This document shows, one piece after another, positions 22,610-32,185 of a stretch of 64,000 bases of DNA. The position numbers and the translations under genes are program-made. The stretch is from Canna indica (taxonomy: Eukaryota; Streptophyta; Magnoliopsida; Zingiberales; Cannaceae), in the NCBI GenBank assembly GCA_034359265.1, contig CP136898.1, positions 36,417,501 through 36,481,500 on the forward strand. Reading direction: 5' to 3'. Positions within the stretch are counted from its first letter, which is position 1; every line of letters begins with the position of its first letter. Below the pieces are notes generated by a model, which searched no databases, was not told the DNA's origin, and was given only the letters and a program-made list of their open reading frames with translations.

Positions 22610-22755
22610 GCGATTTCCCTAGAAGGGAATAAGAAATATTTTTATTCCAAAAGCAGAATCCCTATTTATTTTTCCCTAAATCAGAAAGTAAATATTCATA
22701 TACCCAGATTACCCTCCGCGAACTATTTTCAACTAGTTCGGCCAATTTTAAACAG
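22610..22755 (+). repeat. Dispersed repeat, second copy
   Basis: Direct copy of 19985-20125: GGGAATAAGAAATA, TTTTATTCC, TAAATCAGAAAGTAAATA, CATATAC and CAACTAGTTCGG in the same order. Confidence 0.65.
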
Positions 22756-23690
22756 GTTCGGGAAATTTATCCTAAATTTATAATAAAATCACATAATTAC
22801 ATGATATATCCCCAACTTTAGGTGTTTTTCCAATTATGACCCAACTTTTTATTTGAATCAATTCTATACTTCAATTTTAATTTTGTTTCAATTTCTATCC
22901 CGACGTTAACCATCCGTTAATTTCACCGTTTGAGCGATGACATGACATTGTTGACATGTATAAAAAATAATAAAAGATTCAACACTACCACGTCATCAAA
23001 TATATATTAGTTTATAATAAAATAAAATGATGATGTGGATTAATAAAATAATCCACGTCAGCACATATACCCTGCACTCCACTGAATGGCTTCTTCCTCA
23101 CATGCATTATGTCGATGTCCCAAAACCCAGTCCTGGGTGGCAGTGAGGTGGGGGAGGTCGCCACTGAGAGATGCTGCCCCGCCAACATAGCGGTCGCCAA
23201 GATGAGCCACGACGACGAGAAGCGGAGGCCAAAAGAGATGCCGCAGCGACTGGTGCTCAACGTGCCGGAGAGTTGCGTCCACTTCGAGGGCCGGTGTGTT
23301 CGCGTCTGCACCAACCTAGACATCGGAATTTACATCATGGTTGATTCAACCATTGCATCTCATAAGCACTTGTGTAATCTGATGAAGTTTCATTTAATAC
23401 CTTTGGATGAACGTCTTGAGTCACAACACAGGCGATGCGATGATCTCCATCGAAACGAAGCCGCCTTCCATTGGGATCTGCAGTGTATTTGTCGACGTCG
23501 GGGCAAGGCGCTACAACGGAGATCTCAAATGGCTCAAGAGGGCAAGGAACATAGATGGCGATGGATGACAAGCGCCAAAGGGGGCTTATTGACGAGCACA
23601 ACATCCTCCTCGACCTTCCGCAGCAGCGTGCGCACTTGACTGCGAAGCACCTAGCTCCTCGCCCGACCCGAGCGTCCTTCCGACCCGGAC

Positions 23691-25019
23691 ACGACTGTTG
23701 GCCAAAGGTCTTTTCCTTCATGCTCTATTCTCTTCATGACTATTTTGATGATAATAAACCAAATCTGTTTAACCAAGTTCTTGAAGTATGAAGCTCGCAG
23801 GATCAATAAATGACAAGTTAAGTTTCACGTCTTGCGACATCGGTCTTGATACGATGACTCATAAAAATTCGATGTGTGCACCAGAGATGACTTGGACAAA
23901 TCAAAAGAATATATGGAAAGTCTTTCGAGTTAGAGCACGCTGAAGGACGGAACCAGAAAACAAAGCGCGCAATGAAAAGATCAAAAAGAAGTTTTCCAGC
24001 CCAGGTTCGGTCGATTGGTCGGTCGACCGAAGATGGTCAAAAATTGGCAGTAGCCAATTCGGTCTATCAATCGGCCCACCGAATGTGGTAAAAAATTGGC
24101 AGTAGCCAATTCGGTCAACCGAAGTGCGCCCAGAAATGGCAAAATACCGCGGTCGCTTGGGCAATCGATCCATCGGTCGACTGATGATGGATCGGCAAGC
24201 GATCGAGTGTCGGCAACGGGCAAAAATGTGCCTATTGACGAGCCCTTTGGTTGCAGGGTTATAAATACCATCCCCTCTCTCTCTCGCAGGTAACAATTGA
24301 TGCCAATAAACCTCAAATAGTGATCTTTAGCATCCTCTAAGCTTCTCAATTGATTAAATTCTTCAAACCTAGCTCTTGATCCCTCATCTTCAAGTGTTCT
24401 TCATTGAAGGGCTCATCAAGGGTGCTAGGCTCAAGAAGAATAGGTGTTTTCATTGTGATAAGTTCTCTTCACCTCCTTCTTGTAATAGATTTATTTTTTA
24501 TTGGTTTTTTACTTAAATTTACTTGAGTTTGTAAGAAGACCTAGTGTGTGGTCTTGTGTGTAAGTGGTTACCTTGGTGTATAAGGTGTAAAACCACTTGT
24601 GTAAACTAAGTTAAGAGTATGTCTTAGGAATTGATGTGGGAAAGCTGTGGGAAAGCTCACTCAGTAGGAAGGCGGGATACTTTCGAGTGTGGAGGTGCCT
24701 TCGAGGTGAGTGTAGGGTCTTTCCGGTGTAAATTTCTCAATTATAAGTTATTCATAATTTAGTAGATTTTGGTGTGAAATCCTAAGCACAGTGCTTAGGT
24801 AGTGGAGTAGGTATTGTGGCCGAACCACTATAAGTCTTTGTGTTAGCATTGATACATTGCTTGTGTTTAAGTTGTTTTATTATTGCTTCTGTATTTAGTC
24901 ATTCAATCGTGAATTACCTAAGTAAATTAAGAAACATTTTAAAATTGGAATTAGGCAAATAGATCTAGTTAACACACTATTCACCCCCCCTCTAGTGTGG
25001 CCATTTCATCAACAACGAC
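23691..25019 (+). mobile_element. Solo Sirevirus-like LTR with 5-bp target-site duplication
   Basis: The LTR runs 23696-25014, begins TGTTGGCCAAAGG and ends CATCAACA. ACGAC flanks it on both sides (23691-23695 and 25015-25019). It aligns along its length with the LTR at 43352-44627. It contains CGGTCGACCGA palindromes and two copies of AATTGGCAGTAGCCAATT at about 24042 and 24090, a TATA-like GGTTATAAATACC near 24258, and GTGGCCGAACCACTATAAG near 24818. LTR-LTR recombination removed the rest of the element. Confidence 0.9.
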
Positions 25020-25194
25020 TCTTCACTGCAGAGGATGAGGTCGTCTTCTCCGCCATGAGGGACCCGTCGGCCAACCCAACTATGGGGTAGCTGTTGGTGA
25101 TGTCGATGAGCGTCGAGCGATCATCAGTGCCGTTTCTCGACCTTGGATGAGAGTCATCTTGCTTGGTCTTCTCTGGATTCAAGAAAGAGATCAA
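25009..25194 (-). pseudogene. Unrecognised captured coding-like segment
   Basis: An open minus frame lies just inside the solo LTR (SRNGTDDRSTLIDITNSYPI). It is GC-rich like the captured TBL part and unlike the surrounding repeats. I cannot assign a family. It may be a second exon picked up by the element. Confidence 0.3.
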
Positions 25195-25543
25195 ATGAAG
25201 GTAATTCTACCTTCTAAAAATCTAGGTATCAATCAAGAAAGAGGGGTGCTCACGAGTGTTACAGGCAGAGGTGGCGGTGGTCTGTGATCTTGTGATCCTT
25301 CTCACGGATGATGGTGTTTCCATTGACGAGGAGAAGAAGAAAGCCCATGGGATGATGGATTGAACCAAGCACACCATGGATTCCCACTAGTTCCTATTGA
25401 GGGAGTCCCCCACGAACATGAGTCACTTCGCACGTGGCCTTTCCAGCATCACCCTCACATCAAATCTATGCAAACATCAGGTACAATTCACACCCAGAAC
25501 ATCGAAGACGTACTAGTTTTAGGCTATAGAAGCACGGGAAGTA

Positions 25544-25732
25544 CCTCGACAAGTCGCAGTCCCGCGGCTGCCACCGACATTTCTGGTAGGTGTAGTCTCT
25601 GCGACCATTCCTCATGCGGGTCACTTGCTCTGTCAAGAATCTATACTCGTGCTCTTTGTAAATCAGGTACGAGACATCGTCGTAGACCCACCGACCCTCG
25701 AAGAGGTTGCATCTCTCCAGCACGTTGAGCAC
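25544..25732 (-). pseudogene. Captured TBL/PMR5 N-terminal domain fragment
   Basis: The minus frame reads CNLFEGRWVYDDVSYLIY, then RNGRRDYTYQK and CRWQPRDCDLSR. This is the PMR5N pattern of trichome birefringence-like proteins, Golgi enzymes that O-acetylate wall polysaccharides. Two conserved cysteines of the domain are missing (the usual CPF reads EYRF, and the Cys before RNGR is lost). Homology stops right after CDLSR, where the DNA reads GTACTTCC, like a retained splice donor. Genomic rather than cDNA capture is therefore likely. The GDSL and DXXH catalytic parts are absent. The start of the fragment also lies in the inverted arms, and a diverged partner (VLNVPESCVHFEGRC) is on the plus strand near 23260. 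Confidence 0.62.
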
Positions 25733-26206
25733 CAGCCGACGGCATCACTTTCGGCCTCCGCTTCTCGTCGTTGTGGCTCATCTTGGCGGCCTCCAGTGTC
25801 GGCGAGGCGACATCCCTGAGTGGCGGAACATCGTCACCCACGACCTCCCCCACCGCACCACCACCTAGGACTGGATTTTCGGACGTCATGTGAGGAAGAA
25901 GCCATTTGGTGGAGTGCAGGGTATATGTGCTGACGTGGATTATTTTATTAATCTGCGTCATCATTTTATTTTATTATAAACCAATATATATTTAATGGTG
26001 TGGCAGTGTTGAATTTTTTATTATTATTTATACGTGTCAATAATGTCATGTCATCGCTCAAACAGTGAAATTAACAGATGGTTGACATTGGGCTAGAAAT
26101 TGAAACAAAATTAAAGTTGAAGTATAGAATTGATTCAAATAAAAAGTTGGATCATAATTGGGAAAACATCCAAAGTTGGAGATATACCATGTAATTAATC
26201 CAAAAT

Positions 26207-26485
26207 CTATTATTCACAGGTAAATCACTTTCATAACTTGAATCAGCAAAATAATTTTTTTAGAGTTGAAAATCATTTTCTTTTCACCATTTTCAACTAG
26301 TTCAACCAATTTTAAACAGGTTCAGGAAATCCATCCTAAATTCATAATAAAATCACAAAAATCTATTATTCGTAGGTACATCACTTCCATAACTTGTATT
26401 GGCAAAATAAGTTTTTTAGAGTTGAAAATTAATTTTTTTTCACCATTTTCAACTGGTTCAGCCAATTTCAAACCATATTCCAAAA
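26207..26485 (+). repeat. 150-bp tandem duplication
   Basis: TCTATTATTC, AGGTAMATCACTT, CATAACTTG, TTTTAGAGTTGAAAAT and CACCATTTTCAACT occur in the same order twice in tandem. A third, partial copy flanks the left side of the inverted-repeat element. Confidence 0.75.
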
Positions 26486-26499
26486 AATGCTATGAAGAG

Positions 26500-26889
26500 G
26501 AATTCATTAATATAGTCAATTTATTGGTGATTTAACAAACTCGTCACAAAATTCCGTCAATGATCTATCACAAAATAGTTTGCCGCTTATCTGTCACAAA
26601 AATTCCATCAGAGACTCATCACTAATCTGTCATAAGTGATTCTATGTTTTCATCTTGTCCAGTCACTAATCGGACACAATTACGTCACAAGTTGTGACGA
26701 AAAATCTTTTTTCGATCATGGATAATTGTGGCGGATTTTGTGAATGAAACTTTTTCGTCACAGATTTTTATGAGGGACACGTCTGTCACATAAGAGCGAA
26801 TGGAGCATTAGCCAGGAAGTTTTAAACGACGGACGTTGTGACGAAAGTTTCTGTTCTTGCTTGAAGTCGGAGCGGTGCGGTCCGATCTA
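26500..26889. repeat. Repeat remnant with recurring TCGTCACA / TGTGACGA motifs
   Basis: CGTCACAAAA, TATCACAAAA, TGTCACAAAAA, GTTGTGACGAAA, TTTCGTCACAGATTTT and TTGTGACGAAAG recur in both orientations. Such arrays are typical of the ends of plant DNA transposons. No boundaries or coding region are visible. Confidence 0.4.
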
Positions 26890-27228
26890 GTGTGTCTCAT
26901 GGTCAGGTGCAACTCTGACGAGGGGGGACCTTCCAAAGACACTCTGACGCTCAAGTAAGAATATGTTCGAGATGGGTGTAACAAAATTAGAATCTAGGGT
27001 ACCTGAGGAGCGCGACGTCTGTATATATTGCAAGATGAGGGTTGATTCGCGATGATGTCACCCAAAAATCTCGTAGGGATGTTGCTCAAAATGGGTCGAG
27101 GATGATCCCAAAGATGTCGAGCTCATAATGACGAATGCCTCGCAAATCATGATTAATGAGGACACTGGTTCATGAGTGTGAGTATTTCTGGGACCAATCC
27201 AACCGGGCCCAAAAGTACTAGTCCAGTC
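26890..27228 (-). repeat. Ty3/gypsy LTR, copy 3 (solo or truncated)
   Basis: Shares GGGGGGACCT, ACTCT then ACGCTCAAGT, GGTACCTGAGG, CCCAAAAATCTCGT and ATGGGTCGAGG with 46922-47322 in the same orientation. No gag follows. Confidence 0.6.
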
Positions 27229-28440
27229 CACAGGCCCCAGAGTTGGTCGGAGTGTGGAGGACTTCGTGCTGAGCTCTAAGTAGTGCTAGCTTATGACCTC
27301 ATTTTGATAGAGAGATGTCGGCCTTGATTAGTATGCTGATTATAGGAGACCTCGGCAGGGATTAGTGTTTCTAGAGTTGATGCGATGAGTGAGCAGGGGA
27401 AAGGGTGCCTTTTCGTGTGTCACCGCATGTATGATCATTAATTCTGACAAGAAGTAATTATTACCAAAGATACGATCACCAGTTTCCAAGGTTCCTTAAA
27501 TGTTGGTTGTTAACTAACGAACGTGGTCTCGTTAGTAGTTAGGTGGCGAACGATCGTTAGGATGACGGTTCTCCTCGAGTCTATAAATAGCCTCCTGTAT
27601 TTTGGGTTCTGCATTCAAGAGTTTGCAACTGAGTGGGAAGTATCAGAGATTACCATTCTTCTGGGAGCCAGCCCTGGGCTGGTAGTGAATAGATCATAAA
27701 TCATTGTGGGTTCGAACCGTTGGGCTTAGAGGGAAGGCAAGAGACAATGGACCAATTGTGAGTTCGTACCATTGGGTTTGCGCATCGGGTGCTTCCTTCA
27801 CCACGAGCTTGAGGGCTGTGTTGTACAGTCCTTCGTCTATACCTCCTAGCTGACCGGAGCCAATAATGAGACGACACCTTGGCAGGAGGAATGCATATGA
27901 ATCGGTATTAGGGTTTGACACTTCTTTCGTACCCTAGCCGACTTCGAGACATTATAATCGAGGGATTTAGTTGCACGGTAACTCATCACCGAAGGGCGTT
28001 CGATCCTTGTAGATTGAACCTCACACTATCCATATAGTCATTATACGTTATTAGACGCCAATCTTGACTTATGAGTGGAGTCGCTCACGACCGCACTAAA
28101 GGGGTTTAGTGGAGGCTCGTGAGATTCGAATAGAAGACGTTCTATCGGATCCGACTCTCCGTTATGCACAACTTAATGCTGGCTTAGTGAGATGCCCAAT
28201 GGGTCACACACAACAGACTAATCTCATAACAAACTTTATGAGATAGAGTCTGAATACGACACTATATGTCTACTAGCATGGACATACTGCAACTCGATCA
28301 CGAATCTCGTTTATGAACATAATATGAAAAGTATTTCCTATATGAACGAATACGCGAGGAAGGAGTTCCTCGGTAACCCTAATTTATAGGGTAACCCTAA
28401 AATCGTAGGGTATGGCGTGCGATATTATTTTTAGGGGTTG
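27229..28440. other. Repeat-like spacer without a recognised gene
   Basis: Probably retrotransposon-derived DNA. A TATA box candidate (TATAAATAG, about 27582) is followed by a leader-like stretch. No open frame shows a known domain, and no boundaries were found. Confidence 0.35.
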
Positions 28441-28989
28441 ATTAAACTTAATTATGAATTAAGTAATTAATTAACCATTAGACGAAGATTATGTTAAATT
28501 AAGAATTAAACATAATTAGATGGAGGGAATAAATGATTTTTTTCTCATGTGCCTACACCTATTAATTAGGAATTAATTTATTTAGATAAATCATAATTAA
28601 TAGGGAATTGATTTATTTACATAAATCATAAATTAATAGATAATTGATTTATTTGGATAAATCATTGTTCTATTAATAAATAGGAGTTTGATTTATCTCA
28701 TCCCTATTTTTTAGGTGATTGATTTTTAGAGATAAATATAATTCTTATTGGTAGGCATTTAATTTATGTAGATAAGTTAATATTTTATTTAATTGGTTTT
28801 TGATTTATTCGGAATAAATTATAAATTTATTAAATATGATAATTATCTAGGAGGCAAACCTCGGATTTTTGAAATCCGGGTTGAGTTCAAAATTGAACTC
28901 AAGTGACCAACCCCCTCATTCTCTCTTTTGGCCGCCCCCTTTAAAAGGGTAGAAGGGTAGCTTAACCTTGGGTAAGTAAAATAGATATA

Positions 28990-29027
<38 letters not shown>

Positions 29028-29567
29028 GATTGTGAATCTTGAGAGGGGTTTTTGTGTGGAAGAGTTCCAATAAGCCTGAGTTCTTCTCCTTAGTTGTTGG
29101 CTCCTCCTTCTTGATCCTCTCGTCTTCTCTTCTTGGTGTGTCGCAATCTTCATCTTCTTGGAGGAGTCAAGAGGACATCGAGGTATCTTCACCTCTTCTC
29201 TTTTGTTCTGGTGTTTTCTCATCCCCTCTCCTTCCCTCTTTGGTGCTCGGTTCTTGGTGAAAGGGCCGACCTAGCCTTGCTGGATTTCAGGATTGAGAAA
29301 ACTTCTCCGTTAAGCCACAACAAACCCCAGTGTTCGCAGCCCCTTTTGTTGCGAGGCGCTTGGTGTGGACTTACATTGGAGGACGTGCACATGTGCATCT
29401 CAAAACGGGGATAGGAGAAGCCATATCAATCGTGTTTTGAGGTATAACTTCTCCTTCTTCTCCTACATAGAATTCTTTGATATTGCTAAAGTAGATCGTT
29501 GTTTTCGGGATGGTTTGAATTTTTTAATTTGCTATTTCCGCTGCATTTTTCTATTCCCATCCCAACA
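28441..29567 (+). mobile_element. LTR of repeat family X, copy 2
   Basis: Direct homologue of 2410-3137 with the same CATCCCAACA end (29558-29567). Its U3-like half contains imperfect 50-bp repeats of AATTGATTTATTTRSATAAAT (28556-28680). A (GA)n run at 28991-29027 sits where the transcription start would be. The 5' boundary is uncertain. Confidence 0.6.
28991..29027. repeat. (GA)n microsatellite
   Basis: About 37 bases of GA repeats with one GGG interruption. Confidence 0.95.
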
Positions 29568-29572
29568 TCGAG

Positions 29573-30235
29573 GCCTAAAGTAGCGGCATTGAGGCGAACG
29601 AGTTAGGCTGGTGAAAATCGAGTCCTGATCATTATAAGGGCTCTTAGGCCGAAAGTAGTGGCGCTAAGGCCGATGAGCGAGGCTGGTCAAAACCGAGTCT
29701 TAGTCATTGTAAGGGCTCTGAGGTCGGAAGTAACGGTGCTGAGGCCGATGAGCCAGGCTGGTGAAAACTAAGTCTTGGTCATTGTAAGGGCTCTGAGGTT
29801 GGAAGTAGTGGCGCTAAGATCGAGGACCGGACTCAATGAAAACTTAGCTCGTGAGGAGCGCGCTTTGGGTCATTGTAAGGGATCTAAGCCCGAAAGTAGC
29901 AGCGCTGAGGCCAACGAGCCGAGCTAGTAAAAACCGAGTCATGGTCATTGTAAGGGCTCTGAGGCTAGAAGTAGAGGTGCTGAGGCCGAGGATCAGACTT
30001 AGTGAAAATCAAGCTCGCGATGAGCGCGCTTTGGGTCGTTGTAAGGGCTATGAGGCCAGAAGTAGCAGCGTTGAGGCAGACAAGCCAAACTGGTGAAAAC
30101 TGAATCCTAGTCATTGTAAGCGCTCTGAGGCCAATTATAGTGGCATAGAGGCCGACGAGCCGAGCTAGTGAGAATCGAGTTTTGGTCGTTGTAATGGCTC
30201 TAAGGTCGGATGTTATGGCGTTGAGGCCTATGACC
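29573..30235 (+). repeat. 75-bp minisatellite, about nine units
   Basis: Each unit runs AGGCCGRAAGTAGYGGCG, CTGAGGCCGA, GAGCCRGGCTGGTGAAAA, CGAGTC and GTCATTGTAAGGGCTCTG. Most units are 75 bp; two (ending near 29875 and 30042) are about 91 bp through an extra CGTGAGGAGCGCGCTTTGG-like insert. Seventy-five is divisible by three, and one plus frame repeats a VIVRALRxEVxxLRP peptide, but stops interrupt it. It probably belongs to the internal region of an LTR retrotransposon. Confidence 0.85.
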
Positions 30236-30612
30236 AGAATAATATTCAGGTTTGTATTTTAGTCCCAAATAATATTCGGCTCTCACGCCGCGTCGGGTCA
30301 AAGTCGCTTATGAGCGACTCTATTTTGGACATGCTCGGAGGTTCCCTCCGACTGTTCGCCGGTGGGCTTCGCCAACATCTGGTGGGGGTAGAGCGTCTGA
30401 CTCCATTTTTTAGTTTTGTTGTTAGCTTGCCATTATTTTGAATCTACCTGGATTAGGGATGCCTTCCGGGATTTCAACCTACTTAAGGTAATTAATGTAG
30501 GGAGTTCTCCAATCTATGCCTTGTTCGATTGTTTGGACTTCGGCCGATGTGCCAACCGGTTGTATGCTTGGGTGTCCGAGTACTTGCTGAATGACCGACC
30601 TATTGTTCTAGG
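30236..30612 (+). other. Retrotransposon-like sequence, unassigned
   Basis: GC-rich sequence continuing from the minisatellite. A short plus frame at 30416-30612 (ANRLYAWVSEYLLNDRPIV) looks like decayed coding DNA without a family I can name. It stops at the LTR border 30613. Confidence 0.35.
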
Positions 30613-31932
30613 TGTTGGGCGAAATAGCCACACTAGAGGGGGGTGAATAGAGTGTTAACTAATCAATTAGCCTAAATTCTGGTTTTAATCATTTCTTAAA
30701 TTATTTAGGTAATTCACAATTGTACGACTAAATGCGGAAGCGAGTAATAAAGATAAACAATGAAAACACAAAGAGAACAATGCTAACACAATTATTTATA
30801 GTGGTTCGGCCCCAATGCCTACTCCACTACCTAAGCACCCCACTTAGGATTTCCAAACTAAGTTTACTAGATTATCTTGATTCCTTTACAATGAGGACGT
30901 TTTCACCGGAGAGTCTCCGCTCTCATACCGAAGGCACTTCCACACCCGGAAGTCTTCGCTTTCCTACCGAGAGCACTCTCCCACCTCAATCCTAAGGACG
31001 ACAAGAACTAATCCTAGCAAACTACGTTTACACCAGTGGATTTAAGCCTTAACACCAAGGCAACCACCAACTCAATCAAACCTAGCAACCTAGGTTTACA
31101 CAAGTTCACTTACAATGAAATAAATAATAAAATACAATAACAATTGGAGCAATAAATCAAACAATAGGTACTTAGCTCCAAAAGAAACTCCCTAGTCCTC
31201 TTGATACCTTGAGATGGTGAATTAGTGAAGCTTGAAGGCTAAATCATGGTGTGGGGATCAAAACTACGGTTCTTGAAAGGATGATTCAATGAAAGCTTGT
31301 AGAGATGCTTAGGATCACACTTTTAGGCTTGGAAGCATCAAAGGTTGGCTAGAGGAAGGATTGGGATGGGTATTTATAACCCCCCATGAGAAACAACGCG
31401 TCAACGGGCATATTTTTGCTCGTTGGTGATGCCTAGTTCTTGGGATCTAGTATAAAACGGAAATTTCCTAATCTTTCGGGTCAAATAAGGATATATTAAA
31501 GGCTTCCAAAAAATCCTAAATAATACCTCGTTATCTAGTTTTGACCCAAGGAACAATTATCGCCATTTTTTATTTCAAGAAAAGGTTTGGATCATATAGC
31601 CCTCCAAGGAGCTCCCTAGTCTTAGTGAATTTCAGGGCAGTCCCGGAATTTCATGGTTTGAGGTTCAGGATAGATTTTTGGGTTTCTTATGTATCATGAT
31701 GAGGATTATATTAATTTCTAGACATCCTAAACCTAAACTCCCTTTCTTGAAGATTCCCGAGCGCCGACGAGCATCCTTGTCGATTTATCCGATTTCTCCG
31801 ATCGCGGACGTCGCGCACTAACCGATATAAAATCTTAAAGATATTCTCAATGAAATCATTAGTCTCATGTTTGTTATCATCAAAACCATCAAAACTGAGA
31901 TTAAGGCTAAGGTTGAACACTTAAAGCCAACA
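30613..31932 (-). repeat. 3' LTR of element B
   Basis: Plus-strand start TGTTGGGCGAAATAGCC and end AAAGCCAACA, followed by the polypurine complement ATCTCTCCCTTTTTGATG. Its length matches the solo LTR at 23696. It lacks the GTCGAC cluster. Confidence 0.8.
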
Positions 31933-32185
31933 ATCTCTCCCTTTTTGATGATGACAAACATGCATAAGAAAATATATCATTAAAGCATATAGGATATCAA
32001 CTAAGGGATTTCTCTCCCTATCAACATGCATATCTATAAGATAAACTCCCCCTATCTATATGCATGGATTTCCTATATTTCCCCCCCCCCTCCCCCCCTC
32101 CCCTTATCTATAGTTTTCTCCTTATTTTCTTATACATTTCTCCCATTTTTACTTATACTCTTCTCCCCCTTTTGACATCAATCAA
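31933..32185 (-). promoter_or_regulatory. Repeated polypurine tracts of element B, with an expanded C/G run
   Basis: Complements of CTCTCCCTTTTT, TTCTCTCCCTATC, ACTCCCCCTATC and TTCTCCCCCTTTTGAC keep the order seen in element A. A run of about 25 almost pure C at 32080-32104 lies among them and probably arose by slippage. Confidence 0.6.

Larger units (their letters stand above)
22790..26200. mobile_element. Mutator-like element with about 550-bp inverted arms and captured gene fragments (Pack-MULE-like)
   Basis: The left arm (about 22790-23330) and right arm (about 25640-26200, inverted) share TTTTTATTTGAATCAATTCT, TCAATTTCTA, GAGCGATGACATGACATT, AATAATCCACGTCAGCACAT, TACCCTGCACTCCAC and GATGAGCCACRACGACGAGA. 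The arms run from AT-rich termini into GC-rich coding-like DNA, so parts of genes lie inside the inverted repeats. The flanks belong to one 150-bp tandem repeat (left copy at 22715-22785, right copies at 26207-26485), which supports insertion into that array. A solo LTR interrupts the middle. No transposase is present. The superfamily call rests on arm length and the degenerate TAATTACATG tip, and is an inference. Confidence 0.72.

Noticed and set aside
29633..30096. Repeat protein encoded by the 75-bp minisatellite
   Set aside because: The two 91-bp units and stop codons break the frame. No start or flanking coding region.
32079..32105. C-run as a G-quadruplex switch
   Set aside because: It lies within polypurine tracts and looks like slippage. 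No conservation in elements A or C at that length.
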